The notes under the pieces were generated by a model that did no database searches, was not told the DNA's origin, and worked only from the letters and a program-made list of their open reading frames with translations. The translations under genes were made by a program, and so were the position numbers. Of a stretch of DNA of 64,000 nucleotides, positions 1-12,889 are shown piece by piece; position 1 is the stretch's first letter; every line of letters starts with the position of its first letter. This DNA is from Fistularia commersonii (lineage: Eukaryota; Chordata; Actinopteri; Syngnathiformes; Fistulariidae), in contig JBBMNZ010000001.1 in the NCBI GenBank assembly GCA_037954325.1, positions 12,436,758 to 12,500,757 on the forward strand, given 5' to 3'.

Positions 1-271
1 ACACTGAGTACTATGACTACGGCCACGGGGAGGCCCAGGAAGCATCATATGAACAATATGGTGAGATTGTGCAATTCATTTATTAAATACACTTATGTCT
101 TCTGGAACCAATTGCACATGATAATTGATCCGACTGGGTGTCTTTTTTATTTTTTTCTCAGGCCAAGAGGACTGGGACAACTCGTGGTCTAATACTGGTG
201 GGGGAGGCAAAGCTGCTCCAGCCAGGCAGACGAAGGGATCCTATAGAGAGCATCCATATGGAAGATACTGA
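1..271 (+). CDS. khdrbs1: KH-domain RNA-binding signalling protein (Sam68), last two coding exons (partial)
   Basis: Only the C-terminal end of the gene is inside the window. Coding exons run 1-60 (cut by the window edge, donor gtgaga) and 162-271 (acceptor ttctcag, stop TGA at 269-271). The frame begins TEYYDYGHGE and ends YREHPYGRY, the tyrosine-rich tail and terminal nuclear-localisation stretch of Sam68. In the family this tail is phosphorylated by Src-type kinases and directs nuclear import, while the KH RNA-binding domain lies upstream and outside this window. Sam68 regulates splicing and RNA export in the nucleus. The gene lies just upstream of tmem39b, the same neighbour as on human chromosome 1p35. 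The teleost a/b paralogue cannot be decided from 56 residues. Confidence 0.93.
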
Positions 272-3230
272 GCTGCTGCTGGTAGAGTTGCTATGGCAAC
301 TTCGATTGTAACTCACTTAACTTTCCAAAAGTAATTTCCCTTTTGTTTGCTCCTTTTTTATGTTTTTTTGTTTTGTTTTTTTTAACCTTGGTAGACATTT
401 TGTTGTGCCAGAAGAAGGAATTATGAATGCAAGGACATCAATGTTTAAATGTTTCTATTTTAGTTGCATAGTTAAGGTCCTTGTGACATAACCCTAACTA
501 AGAAAGTGACATTTTAGTGATATTTGATGGTTATTAGTTTGTTAACAAAATGTGTCTGTGGCGACAAAACCCATGTAGGCTGCATTTTAAAGTCCTTCAA
601 GACTCAACAAAACCTTTGTTTCAATGTAACTTCACTCTAACTAGTTTTTTAGATGGAAACTCAACAACAGCTTTCAGCTGCCATGATTTAAAAACAAATG
701 TCTTGTTAATATTGCAATACAAATCTAGTCTTGTTTGAAGTTAAAGAATATTATCAAATTATGGAATTACATTCAACAAAGACAAATGCCTCCATTCTTG
801 CCACCTTACTTAAAATTGGTGTTTTGGTGTCGTGCTATTAAATCATCATTAATGAGCAACAAATGCTGTTAAATCTTAAAGGACTAAAACATTTTTCACT
901 AAGAATGGCTGCAGCCAATCTAATATTTTGTATATAACTTTAGGTAAATTGTGTATGCTTAAAGCCGTGCCGTCTCCAAAATGCATAGTGCTTGTGTACC
1001 TTTTGGCTAAATAGGATACTAAATATATTCCAAAATGTTTTTCTGCAGTGCGTTGTTCTAATAAAGTTTGTAGTTTCTTCTTAATCAATCTAAACATGGT
1101 ATTTTGCCTTTGTTGTACAAAAGGAATGCCTTCAGTTTTTTGAAAGAGTTCCTCAGTTTCTCAACACTGGGGAAAAAAATGTATGTATCGACCTGATTTT
1201 TCTTTAAAAAAAAAAAACAACCTCAGAACAAAACAGTGTTTTCACAATGACCTCATCCTCTTCGTTTGTTTCCTAAATATATCTAAATTACAATTGTAAT
1301 GTCACCAACAAAAAAAAATAAAGCTCATCATTCCACAAGTAATGTGCTGCCAAATACATGTTTGACTTGGATGATCTAGTGCTTCAACGTGTATTGTCAT
1401 CAACCTTTAGTTAGTGTATCTTTTCAAACCCAAGCAATGTATCTTCAGCCACTTGAAATAACTGAATTTCAACAGTATTTCAAATCAAGCTTACAGGGAT
1501 CTTACTTGACTTTGATGCAAAGTCATGCTGGCTGGTTTTTATAAAAGAAAAAAATCGCAGAGGAGAGGATTCTAAAAGCCTAAAGATCGCCACAAGAAGG
1601 TAAAACTAACCCAACACTCATCTGTTAGATTTCTGTTTTGTTTTATGTGCAAAGCATTAAGTAATGCAAGTCTATCAAAACATATCAAAAATTATTATTA
1701 AGTATAAAATATGCTATCAGTAGTTATTTAGAGCAAAATAAACCACCAAAACAATCAGGAATTGTTGTGATGCAACTCTTGCTCTAACAGAAAAAAAATT
1801 ATAAATTTCACTCAATAACAATTTCCATCATTAATTTCTATAGATTGTAGATGACTGAAAATTAGCTTGTCAAACCCTTAAAAACATTGGAAAGAAAAAC
1901 TACTCAGCTTGAGTTGCATGATACTTCTGTAGTTATGTTAGTTTTGCATGTCAGTCTTTACTGTGCATGCATGCTCTGGTTTGTCAAATATCTCATTTCA
2001 CATTCTCTTCGTAGGCTGTCCCTGAAACGTCTGCTCGGCAGTTGACACACTGAACTCTGGTTTCCAAGGCGTCTTAGGTTAGTTGACGAGAAATTGCAGA
2101 GCATTTGCCCTCCATTTTAGAACTCAGTTAAGTTGATAGTAACAAACATTAACCCATTAACCTGAACAAGAAAGACCAATGTACTTTAAATGTTTGTTTT
2201 TTTCTGTTGCAGGGCCACTGAATGTCTCTGGACAGAGGGGAGACTGGGGGCTTCTGTGTTATAATCCCTGGATGGTTTGAATAGCCACTCAAAGTAGAGG
2301 GTGCTTTTCTATATAAGAACCTATACAGTATTTACATATTTTGTTTTTGGGAGAATTTGTTCATCTTAATATTCTCATTGAATGTTCAAATGTACAGCTT
2401 TATACAAACGGAGTTGATGAATTAAAAGTTTTTTTAACATTTAGTGTGTTTCTATCGTTCTTTGTCTGGCAGTATTTTAAAGCAGGTTTTATATGCACTA
2501 CTATAAGTATCAAAAATGTATTTAGGATAAGAGCTGCTCATCTCCAAGTTGGGACACAATGGAGATTGTATGCACAATTGAAGCCCTGGCTCTCAAACGT
2601 CCAGTGTATTGAAGGACAGACGTGACAGCAAATTGTCTTTTGAAGGACATTTTGCAATGGTAAATACCATTTTGGAGGTTAAACTTCCCTGCGAAGAGCC
2701 TATTCCTCTGTTTACTTGACACTAGGAATGTTAAATTCCGCTTGTTAGACCGAGTCATGTGAATGCTGTTAACCTGTAACGATCAGTCTGCTTTGAAGAC
2801 CATGGACTCTGCAGAGGAATGAACTGAAAAGGGTATTTTCAGCTTTCAACAAATAAGAATACAGAAACATCTAACCCCACAATCCGTTGGGGTTACTTGA
2901 AGTATGTGAACATTAATTCCCCAAAAAACTGATCGATGCTCATGTTCAAATCCTTGTTGGAACAGCATACCTTATAGAAAACATGGGCTTGAGTATTAAG
3001 ATTATATACATGAATAATTTGTAGTTAAACTGCCCGTGAGTTTGTGTGTCTACAACAGGAGAAAGTCATGCCAATCCATGTCTACAAAGTCCATCCTGAC
3101 TTAATATTTAAATTCACATTTTTCTTTTTCAAATGGTTTACCAACAAATTAATCAATAGCAAATGACATAACCATTCCTTTCAATCTCGTCAAAAGTAAA
3201 AACACTGCTCTAACAAATATAAAATACACT
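272..3230 (+). other. khdrbs1: khdrbs1 3' UTR and downstream DNA, with polyadenylation signals and possible spliced 3' UTR exons
   Basis: This is AT-rich non-coding sequence after the Sam68 stop. An AATAAA at 1060-1065 followed by a T-rich stretch is the best first polyadenylation site, and another AATAAA lies near 1317. Further on, 2015-2077 is flanked by an acceptor (cttcgtag) and a donor (AG/gttagt). The segment starting at 2213 follows a strong pyrimidine tract plus gttgcag and ends near an ATTAAA at 2421-2426. These look like alternative untranslated 3' exons of khdrbs1. I see no convincing coding gene here. Confidence 0.45.
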
Positions 3231-3234
3231 GTAA

Positions 3235-4378
3235 TAATACAATTATTAGGCAGGTGATTATTTTCACCATATCATTTTATCCATCATTTCCAACTCCAAA
3301 CTATATAAACCTCAATGCTTATTGGATTTAATGTATATCAGGTGATGTGTATTTGTGGTTTGCATAATTGCCGTGTGATCACAGTCCCATCATATGTTTT
3401 GTTGCAAATAGTCAACAGTGAAGCAAGAAACGCGTGGAGACGAAAAGATGCAAATCAACCTCCAAAGATTTGAGAAGAAACAAACATGAAGCTAACAGGA
3501 ACCCATTATCCTGTGCTGCACATATTCCGCAACAGTAACCTAACTGGCGTGTCAAGAAGTACAAGATGTTCAGTCCTCAGAGACATGGCCAAGGTAATAA
3601 AGGCAGAAACCCAACCACCTCTGAACAAGACACATAAGTTGAAATGTCAAGAATAGCCCAGGAAATATCTGAATACAGATTTTTCAAAGGTTTTGTGGAC
3701 TGATGAGATGAGAGTGACTCTTGACAGACCAGATGGATGTGCCCGTGGGTGGATCAGCAACGGACACAGAGCTCAACTTTGACTCAGACGCCAGCAAGGT
3801 AGAGGTGGGGTACTGGTATGGGAAGATATTATTAAAGATGAGGTAGCTGGACCTTTTTGTGTTGAAATTGGACTCAAAATAAACTCAGAACTACTGCCAA
3901 GTTTTAGAAGAAAAAAGAAAGCGCCTACATCTTCCAAGAAGACTTTGATTTTCATGTAAGACTGCGTAGCTGGCCAGTGAAGGCCTTAATGATGAAAAAC
4001 CAATGACATGGCCCCCCTCTTCACCCTATTGATAACTTTTGGGCTCTTCTGAAGCAGGAAATTTACAATGAAGGTAACAGTACACATCTCTGAACAGTGT
4101 CTGGGAAGCTGTGGTTATGGTTGCACAAAAAAATTGAGTCTGACCAGATCAAGAAACTGATTGACTCCATGAATGGAAGGCTTGGGACTGTTATCGAAAA
4201 GAAAGGTGGCTATTTTGGTCACTGAGGGTTTTTTTTTTTAATTTCAGAAATGTTTATTTGTAAATGTAATTTATAGTTTTTTTTTTATTATTCTCAGTTC
4301 AACAGGTGAACATGAGACGAGAATATTTTTGCTCTTCATTTAGTTGCATAATAATTCTGCACACTAATTGTTGCCTAA
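3235..4378 (+). mobile_element. Tc1/mariner-family DNA transposon, degenerate
   Basis: The reading frame is broken by stops and frameshifts but shows the family landmarks in order: the segment around 3575 reading RCSVLRDMAKV, then VLWTDEMRVTLD and DGCARGWI near 3700, GVLVWEDIIKDEV near 3810, and SMEGLG with KRKVAILV-like text near 4170-4215. WTDE carries the first catalytic aspartate of the DDE/DDD transposase. The region of the second aspartate (normally before the APSH-like block) is disrupted near 3960. The ends carry imperfect inverted repeats, aattattaggcag at about 3240 and ttgcctaaat at about 4371. It sits between khdrbs1 and tmem39b and is inactive. Confidence 0.75.
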
Positions 4379-4564
4379 ATATGGTGTATATATAGATATT
4401 CTCTTAAAAAAGCCAAAACTTCACTTTTACTATTGAAATGTTCAGGTATGAGGGTTTGTTAACATTTTGGATTGAACAAGAGCACAGTAGTTGTACAATA
4501 ACAAAATTAATCTTCGAAAATGCAACTTGTCCAATAATTGTCCAGGCAGTGTACTGTTTAATGT

Positions 4565-4805
4565 ATGGGGCAGCACGGTGGTGCAGTGGTTAGCACTTTG
4601 GCTTCACAGCACGAAGGATCTGGGCAATTCTGACAAGGGAGTTTGCATGTTCTCCACCATGTCTGTGTGGGTTTCCTCCGGGTTCTCTGATTTCCTCACA
4701 CATTCCAAAAACATGCAGCAGGTTAATTGGAAAAAAATTAGAAAAATTACCCTAAGTGAATGACTGTTGTCTGTCTTTGTATGTGGCCCTGTGATTGACT
4801 AGTGA
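4565..4805 (+). repeat. tRNA-like SINE-type interspersed repeat, family A, copy 1
   Basis: The head reads cagcacggtggtgcagtgg followed by a degenerate box-B-like region, then the block gcatgttctcc, gtgtgggtttcctccgg and acatgcagcaggttaattgg. Four other copies of the same unit occur in this window (10392, 22500, 23860 and 47650). The pol III box A/B-like head suggests a tRNA-derived SINE. The name of the family is not certain. Confidence 0.7.
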
Positions 4806-4984
4806 CCAATTATTATTATTTTGATCTGAAAAGTCACATTGCTTTGGATTTCAGTATAGAAATACTTCAATAATAATGCAGCCTCAGGGGGGCACAAGCC
4901 ACTGTCTCCCTGAACCAGTCCCAAGCCCGGATAAATCCAGAGGATTCCATCAGGAAGGGCATGGAGAAGTGTGATGGTGCCCAT

Positions 4985-5870
4985 TTTGAAGGATAAGGGA
5001 GATGTCTGCAGATAGCATTGTAATCTGCAGTGAGAGTAGGGAACAGGCTGAGGGAAATCTTGAGTGGTGGAGGAATGCTTTGGAAAGGAGAGGAATGAAG
5101 GTTAGTCTCAGCAGGACAGCATATATGTGTGACTGAGAGGAACCCGGGTGGAACGGTGAGGCTACAGAGAGTGGAGATCGAGAAGTTGGAGGATTTCAAG
5201 TACTTAGGTCAACTGTACAGAGCAACAGACAGTGTGGAAAAGAGGTGAGGAGGCGGGTTCAAGGAGGAAATCAAGAAGTTGGTGGATTTCAGGTACTTCG
5301 GGTCAATAGTCCAGAGCAATGGAGAGTGTTGAAAAGAGGTGAAGAGATAAGTTCAAGCAGGTTGGAATGGGTGGAGAAAAGTGTCAGGGGTACTATGTGA
5401 TAGAAGACTATCGGCCAGAATGAAAGGAAAGGTGTACAAGACAGTGGTGAGACGAGCGACGCTGTATGGCCTAGAAACAGTTACAATGACCAAAAGACAG
5501 GAGGCAGAGCTAGAAGTCGCAGAGATGAAGATGCTAGGGTTCTCTTTGGGAGTGACCCGGATGGATAGGATCGGGAATGAGTCTATCAGAGGAACAGCAC
5601 GTTGAATGTTTTGGAGAGAAGGTCAGAGAAGCCAGACTGAGATGGTTCGGTCATGTACAGAGGAGGGATAGTGAATATATAGGTCGACGGATGCTGGAAT
5701 TGAAGCTGCCAGGCAGGAGGTTTGGAGGAAGACCAAAGAGAAGATTTATGGACGTAGTGAGAGAGGATATGAAGGTAGTTGTTGCGAGAGAGAAGGATAC
5801 AGAGAATAGGGTAAGAGGGGGGAAGGTTGATTCGCTGTGGCAACCCCTGATGGGAAAAGACGACAGATAT
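4985..5870 (+). mobile_element. Non-LTR retrotransposon (LINE) family 1, 3' part of reverse-transcriptase ORF, degenerate
   Basis: Broken frames cover the post-catalytic part of a LINE reverse transcriptase. The pieces include KMKGKVYKTVV-like text (RMKGKVYKTVV), LYGLETVTMTKRQEAE, GNESIRGTA, REARLRWFGHVQRRD and a final GRPKRRFMD. The end reads cgctgtggcaacccctga, the conserved 3' terminus shared with the copies at 12.9 and 63.8 kb. Upstream residues matching IVICSES lie near 5010 but the catalytic core is missing. The 5' truncation is typical of LINE insertion. An RTE-like clade is my inference. Confidence 0.85.
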
Positions 5871-6119
5871 ACTATATTAATAAATGACAGGCACGTAACT
5901 CAGTATGAGTGACTTTAGATGAAAGATCATTTAAAATGAAATTCAATTTACATGTGCTTCCTGGCCAAATTGTACCTCTGATATGTCCCTTTAAATGACT
6001 CTCCTCCCACAGGTCGATAGTCATCCGCGCCCCTATCCATCAGAAGCTGGCTTTACATCAACAATGAGTGTCTTCTTTGGAGTCAATAAAAATGACGTCA
6101 GTTTTTCAATAAATATTGC

Positions 6120-6196
6120 GAACACACATTGTGTTTAAAAACTAAATGTATGCAGCAGAGAAGAATCGAACACCGACTCAGCAGACTTTGCCTCTG
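6120..6196 (+). promoter_or_regulatory. tmem39b: Likely 5' untranslated first exon and promoter region of tmem39b
   Basis: A donor CTCTG/gtaagct follows position 6196. The next usable acceptor is ctgtaaacag ending at 6832, just ahead of the tmem39b start codon exon (6833-7017). The exon start is a guess. The intron between (6197-6832) holds no recognisable gene. Confidence 0.4.
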
Positions 6197-6886
6197 GTAA
6201 GCTACTATTTTCTTGTTTGGCTAGCAAGACAGGTTAGCTAACTAGCCTAGCTCACAGTTAGCCAGCCCGAGGCACTGTTAGACTAGGCCTCACATCTTTG
6301 TATTTAGTCAAGCATGGTCTTGGCGGACAGAGGAGGGTCTTCATTGTGTAGCCCCTCGATGTTTTCACCGGCTGCCTCGTGGTTCACACGGAAATTGCTC
6401 CCCACGGAGATTTGACTTGGGGTGAGCTCGAATGATGTTGCTAAAGAACTAGCTTGCTATGGCAGCTTCCGCAATAACAAACACTATAATTAGTGGATGC
6501 TGTGCTGCTCGTGGATTTTTTGGTTGTTCAGCGCTGTTTATGAAGCACATGTATCACGTTCAGATCGTATAGGGCGCCAGATCATTTTATGCATTCCAGG
6601 TGTTCTTACTTTGTCCTTGTAAAGTCTTGCAATGGCACGGTTTATTCTTGCAGTTACAACACACCGCGATACTGTACTTTAATTTTATTTCCACGTTATG
6701 CATTGTCATCAAATCCTACCCTTCTTGCTGCACACCACATAGATTTAATGTATTCCAACGCATCACCACAACAGTGATGTATTTGTTGAATGCACTTGAT
6801 TCGCATGGTCTCATTGCCTCTACTGTAAACAGGTTCCAAAGTAACGAGAGAAGTGACCACACAAGTTAGCCGTGGGTGTGTCTGCA

Positions 6887-9800
6887 ATGGCCGGTGGAAG
6901 GAGAGGAGCAAACCGAACCACATACTGCAGACCCCCACTGAGTGCTGAACCAGGCTCAGTCAGCAATGGCAACCACTCCACCAGTTCTCCTGTCACAGGG
7001 GTCCGGTCTCGCACCAGGTAAGTCAGGATTTATTTACACGGCACGCTCGGTACTGCTTTAAGTACACCTCTGATATTTATGGATTGTTTCGCCGTCAGTA
7101 TCTGTTTACCTTGCATGACAATCCTTCCCACCGTTTGCCAGCTCTCACCTTGAATACCTATTTTAAGGTTAGGTCTGACGTCTCACTGTACCTCCAATGA
7201 GGACTGCGATCTGTATCCACAACTGGAAAGAAATGTCAAGTGATTCCTGTTGGTACACAATATGCCAGATATTTCTAAAGAGAGACACAATACTCACATT
7301 GGTTGCAGTTCCATTTCAAAACAAATATCTAGCCAGGAATGGAAATGCCCCATATCAGACAGATCAAATATTCCCCATTGGTACTGCAAAGGTATTGTCA
7401 TGAAAACGTTTGTGTCAAAAGTATATTATTGTTTGTGACGGCTGCTAGAATGTTATGTGACACTATGGTGCCTTGAACTACACTCATCCCACTTCATATT
7501 TTAACAAGTAGGTCTGTATAATTCTTATGCTGTGCCATGTCTGTAGGAACGGGACAGGAACATGCATGTCCAGCCCCCCGCTGGCAGCACAGACGGTGGT
7601 TCCCCTGAAGCACTGCAAAATCCCAGAGTTGTCCATGGATCGTAATGTGCTGTTCGAGCTCCATCTTTTCTTCTGCCACCTAATTGCCCTCTTCGTCCAT
7701 TACGTCAACATCTACAAGACTGTATGGTGGTACCCCCCATCACACCCCCCCTCACACACATCACTGGTGAGCAGCTGGGGATTTTGTCAGTATCACAATC
7801 TTGATGTACCTTAATGCACATTTTATATAATCTTGATGAACATGTTGTATCATTAAAAAAGAAACTATCTTGTGGGTTTAATTATTCACGATCAAACTTT
7901 TTTCCTGCACTTGCACAGCAAAACGCCAGCCATTTGGTTTATTCAGTAATATATTATCTTTTCCCATGGGTTTGACTAACATTACTCAGATTTGTGATGA
8001 AAAAATTAAGAGCTTCACATGTCTGACTGTCCTCAACTTCGGTTCAGTGTTTTTTGGTAATAGTCTGAAAAATAATCCAATATCTGTATAATTTTCAGAA
8101 CTTTCACTTGATTGATTACAACATGCTCATGTTCATAATCATCATACTGGCAAGAAGGTTAATTGCAGCCATCGTTAAAGAGGTAAGTGTTTGTTTATGA
8201 TATGGACCATACTAGTTGTAATATAACGGCCTAAACCCCTTACATTGTTGGAAGCTAGAGTGGTCGGATTTTCATTGCCAGCCTTTCCCACTGTCATGAT
8301 TTTGTCTTGCTATTTTGTTGTTTGGATGTTCTGGACATTTTTGTATTTGTTTAGTGAAATTGTAAAGTTAAACTCAATTACAACTGTTTCCCCTTTTTTT
8401 TCCCCACAGGCATCGCAGAGTGGGAAGCTATCCTTCCCGCACTCAATCTTTCTAGTGATGGCGCGCTTTGCTGTACTGACACTGACCGGCTGGAGTTTGT
8501 GCCGCTCCCTCATATATCTCTTCAGAACCTACTCTGTCCTCAGCTTGCTCTTCCTCTGCTACCCGTAAGCACATTCAGGAAATGTTAGGGGGGGTTGTAA
8601 TGATTGCAGCGCTACACTCTGGTATTCAGGGGAGTTTGGACAAGGTATTATTTTTGTGTCCTCTGATATTTTGGGCGTTTTATTATCATTTGACACTTGA
8701 TTTCTAATGTGTTTACAGTTACTGTGTAACAGTCCCAGCTTATTGCTCTCTGCTGATTTTCTCCATTTCTCAGATAGATAATGTTACATCAGTCGATGAA
8801 CAGCCCACTTTCAATCACATTTAAGTACCATTGACTTTTGTGAAAGGAAAACAAAAGTAGGCAAAATTATTTTAACAGCTCAATCATGATAATTGCTTCT
8901 TGATCACCTGAGCGGATCACCCCAGATCTTCACTCAGAAATCCCATGTTTTACTTAATTTTCACCTGGCAAAAAGAACTGACAGAGCATGTTCTTTTGGC
9001 ATCATGATGTCAAAAGTATATACTTTCTGTGATCTGCCTATCGAATGACAGCAAAAGATAAAATGGTTACAGTGGTGATCCACGGATAGGTATTGAGAGA
9101 TCACAGTATCAATCACTTTTCTTGTCACTGGCAACATTTCCCCAAGAAAGCCAGTCACACATCTTGACAAAATGACTTTTGCTGGTACAGGACAAGAATT
9201 AAATCTTTTGTCTGTAGCTTCATTATACCCTTGAAGTGTATCACAGAGTACCACAACAGATTTTTTTGAAGAACAACAAAAATAGGGGCGGTGTGACACA
9301 GGGGGTAGAGCAATTATCCTTGGAACTGAACAATCCTGGTTTGATTCCTGATTACTCCTAGCCTATTTAAGTGTTGTTGAGCAAGACTCTGAACCCCTAA
9401 CTGCTCTCCTGGCACAGCTAGGTGGCAGCCATGCACCGTGCTGACAACCACTATAGAGTTGAAAATTTGTTTATTCTAAGCATTGGTTAATATAATGAGG
9501 GTTCTTTGGTATCCTTTGTGTTTGTCGGTATTGACATTTTGTGATTTAATTTCAATGATGTGGCGTAACATTTGATTTGTGCGATGTCTCAACCCCAACC
9601 GTTTGAAATTGACATCTAACTCGTGAATACTGAGGATATGAGATTCCAATGGTACAATGAAATAGGCAGCTATAAGAAGATTGCTGTCATATTAAGCCCA
9701 TAAGAGAATTATACATGTATATGCAAGTGCAACTTGTCTAATAATCCATTAATGACATGTTTTTGCAACAGTTTTGGAATGTATATTCCATTCTTTCGGC

Positions 9801-11699
9801 TGAGCTGCGACTTCCGGCGAGCAGGTCCGCTCTCCCCCATTGCCAGCATTGGCTCCAAGGAGGTGGGGAGTGTTAGTCGGGGGAGAGACTACCTGACTGT
9901 CCTGAAGGAAACCTGGAAGCAACACACAAGTCAGCTTTATGGTGTTCAGGTCATGCCGACTCACGCCTGCTGCCTCTCACCGGATCTCATCCGCAAAGAG
10001 GTGGAGTATCTAAAGATGGACTTCAACTGGAGGATGAAGGAAGTGCTCGTCAGCTCCATGCTGAGTGCTTACTACGTGGCCTTTGTACCTGTTTGGTTTG
10101 TGAAGGTGCGAAGAATACTGCATTACACATCTGGATATTAACTATTAATACACAAGCCAATACTTATTTTTTGTTCATTTGTATCCACAACCTACAACTC
10201 ACTGTCAAGTTCATTTCTACACGAAAATGTGGAATGCTGCTGAATGGACTGTCAACTAACTGCAGCGTCTATTTATTTAATGGATGATATATGTATTTCG
10301 TCTTGTGGAAACCAATGACTTCAGGAAGATCCTTTTTTGCTATCACAACAACATAATCATTTGACCTCTTGGTTTTGGCATCACAACCCTGCATTCAGGT
10401 GGCATTGTGGCGTAATGTTTCACCCTTCCCCCAAACTGCGAGAAGATACGAGGTTTGATCCCAACACAGGGTCGTTCTGTGTGGAGTTTGAATCTTTTCC
10501 ATGTCTGTGTGGGTTTCCCTGGTTTCCTCCCACTTTCCAAAAAACATGCAGTAGGTTAATTGGAGGTTAATTGTCCGTATGTGTGAATATGGGAGTGATT
10601 GGTGACTAGTCCTGGGTATACCCCACCTCTTGCCCAATGACAGCAGAGACGCTCTCCCTTATCTCATGCATTCCTGTCCGCAGACTAAGTGGTTCACTTA
10701 GATAATGAATGATTGGAAACATCTGACTAAATATCTGTGTCTAAACAAAATTTGTGTCCGAGTCCCCAACTGATCAGATATTTCTGTGAAAAATCATGTC
10801 CTGTCATTAATCTTCAGGCATCATCACACTGCATATCTATATTGTCTCTTCCCACAGAGCACCCAGTATGTGGACAAACGCTGGTCCTGTGAGCTCTTCA
10901 TCCTGGTGTCTGTGAGCACGTCTGTCATCCTCATGAGACACCTGCTGCCGCCTCGATACTGTGATCTGCTCCACAAAGCCGCAGCCCACCTTGGCTGCTG
11001 GCAAAAAGTCGACCCAGCCCTCTGCTCCAATGTTCTCCAGCACATGTGTGTACTTCACATAGAGCTTTACTGCTGTTGCAAATAAGAAAATTGAGGCTAA
11101 AGTGAAAAAAATATTCCTGTGATTAAGATTAACATGATGTCACACTATTCAAAGCCTGTGTTTTTAATTTGTGTTTTGGTTGTTTTTTGTTTCTAATAGA
11201 TGGACAGAAGAGTACATGTGGCCCCAGGGAGTCCTGGTCAAACACAATAAGAACGTCTACAAAGCTATGGGTCACTACAACGTTGCAGTCCCATCAGATG
11301 TGTCACATTATCGCTTCTATGTGAGTATACATCTGTTACTTTCATGCCAACACTTTTGGAATCAGCTGATTTATCATGTTCAAAGTACAATTATTATACT
11401 TCAACTGTATTGGCAAGTGCCAGGTCTTGATTTTGTTCAATTATTTTTATTCTTATTTTCCCTAGTTCTTTTTCAACAAGCCTTTACGAATATTGAACAT
11501 ACTCATCATCCTCGAGGGAGCCATGATATTCTACCAACTATACTCACTGATATGCTCAGAAAAGTGGCACCAGACAATATCACTGGCTCTGATCCTCTTC
11601 AGCAACTACTATGCCTTCTTCAAGCTCTTAAGGGACAGAATAGTCCTTGGAAAGGCATACTCTCACTCAAACAGATCCTCAGACCAGAAAGTCAGTTAG
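6887..11699 (+). CDS. tmem39b: Transmembrane protein 39B
   Basis: Coding exons: 6887-7017, 7547-7766, 8099-8182, 8410-8564, 9772-10105, 10858-11045, 11200-11320 and 11466-11699. All phases join and give 488 residues, close to the 492 of the human protein. The start gcaATGGcc opens MAGGRRGANR. Landmarks are PLKHCKIPEL, a first hydrophobic segment reading FFCHLIALFVHY, then YKTVWWYPPSHPPSH, MPTHACCLSP, FNWRMKEVLVSSM, AHLGCWQKVDPALC and the last membrane span before FSNYYAFFKLLRDR. About eight membrane-spanning segments are expected. The family (TMEM39A/B, SUSR2 in worms) is an ER membrane protein group linked to secretory traffic and autophagy; the role of the B member is less clear. A TAG stop lies at 11697-11699 and an AATAAA at 11809-11814. 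Confidence 0.96.
9281..9480 (+). repeat. tRNA-like SINE, family B, copy 1 (tmem39b intron 4)
   Basis: The head cagggggtagagcaattatcc with a box-B-like ggtttgattcctg 35 bases later suggests a tRNA-derived promoter. It is followed by a body ending in gttgaaaatttgtttattc. The same unit occurs at 27.04 kb (+) and 34.38 kb (-). It lies in the intron between coding exons 8410-8564 and 9772-10105. Confidence 0.65.
10392..10715 (+). repeat. tRNA-like SINE-type repeat, family A, copy 2 (tmem39b intron 5)
   Basis: The sequence reads ggtggcattgtggcgtaatg, then gaggtttgatccc (box-B-like), gtgtggagtttgaat, acatgcagtaggttaattgg and a tail with tatacccc. This is the longer form of the unit also seen at 4.57 kb and, inverted, at 23.86 kb. 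It lies in the intron before coding exon 10858-11045. Confidence 0.65.
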
Positions 11700-12885
11700 A
11701 TCTAAATTATTTTGGGCCCACTCACATTGGAACAAGACAAGCATGCTTGAGAGCTATGTATTTTTCTACAACTGCATTTTGTGTCATGTTTTTGTTTTGT
11801 TCTGCCATAATAAAAAGAAATATTTTTGTATTGTTTTTAATGTATGTCGTCCTTTTTATGTTCTTGCTGTCCCAGGACGTTCACGTATGCGGAACATGTA
11901 AAGTTCTGCTATTCTGCGGCCTTTCTTAAGATAAGATGCACCAATAACTTTGGTACTGTTCATAGTACAAATGCTGCAGTGCTGTGTTGATGAGGGACTA
12001 AAGTTGGTTGTTTAAGTGGGTGGGGGGAGCCAGGTAATGTGAAGTGGTTTTCTAAAACTGCAGTCAATTGGGGAAATAGACCAATACATTTTTTTTCTCA
12101 GTTTAAAGTCTGCTTCATTCCACTGCCCCTCCTTAAAAGACTGGTGACATAACAAGGCTCTCCGAAGGCTCTTTCTTTCCCAGTTCAGCCTTCTTTAATT
12201 TGCCATACAGGATGTGATGTCACAAAGTGGACCACAGTATACTGTAAAAGACTGAAGTTGTGGGGTCAAACAGGGTTATTTTCTTCATTGTTTATCGGTT
12301 ACATGTAAAAAAAAAAAAAAAAAAGGCTTTGTTGGGCTTCTCTCATCGTCAAAATGCAGTCTGTTCCAGCCCATCAGTTCAAGATAACGTAAGATGTACT
12401 TTATTGATCCTCGAATTGGGAAATTACTGGGAAGCAGCAGCATACAATACAGAGAACAGACAGTAACAAGCTAAAAATATAAATAAAATAAGATAAATTT
12501 AAACTTGTCTATCGAGTCCAGTTGTCATTAAAAGGAATCTTTCTGCTGTCTCCATTAATTTAAGTACCGGTATTTGTGCCTGGCCCTTCCACTCTTTTTC
12601 CCATTATCACCGTGTGTCTTTGACGTCCATATTTCCTGGGCACCACATTATGCCAGGTTTGGTGCAATCGGTATAATCACAAGGACCTGACAGAAAACTT
12701 CCTGTCACAACCAGTGTACTATTGAGATTACTGTGCCTCATCATCTTGTTGCTGGCCATTTGGTGAATCTGTCATTATGATTATTTTCACAAATATCTAC
12801 TGAATTAATAGTACTACTAGTAATCATTTTCTAATTCCTAAGTTTAGCCAGGTAGCTAACTTTCTTCTTCCCATTTCGGTTTTTC
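11700..12885 (+). other. tmem39b 3' UTR and intergenic sequence with a LINE/SINE-tail fragment
   Basis: After the tmem39b stop the AATAAA at 11809-11814 probably ends the transcript. A pure A tract is at 12308-12323. The piece at about 12385-12500 (gtactttattgatcctcgaa, then ggaaattactgg) matches a tail fragment common in fish interspersed repeats. No gene is seen. Confidence 0.4.
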
Positions 12886-12889
12886 CTAA

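Noticed and set aside
876..1097. 73-codon - strand frame downstream of khdrbs1
   Set aside because: It lies across the probable polyadenylation site of khdrbs1, is AT-rich and has no similarity.
4565..4640. tRNA gene suggested by box A/B-like sequence (also at 9281, 10392, 22700, 24140, 27040 and 34590)
   Set aside because: The heads lack a clear cloverleaf and are followed by repeated SINE bodies, so they are repeat heads and not functional tRNA genes.
8961..9299. 112-codon - strand frame in a tmem39b intron
   Set aside because: No recognisable motif or splice context. It overlaps the start of a family B SINE and is probably chance.
10824..11058. Antisense open frames opposite tmem39b exon 6
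   Set aside because: They mirror a well-supported coding exon and have no family resemblance.
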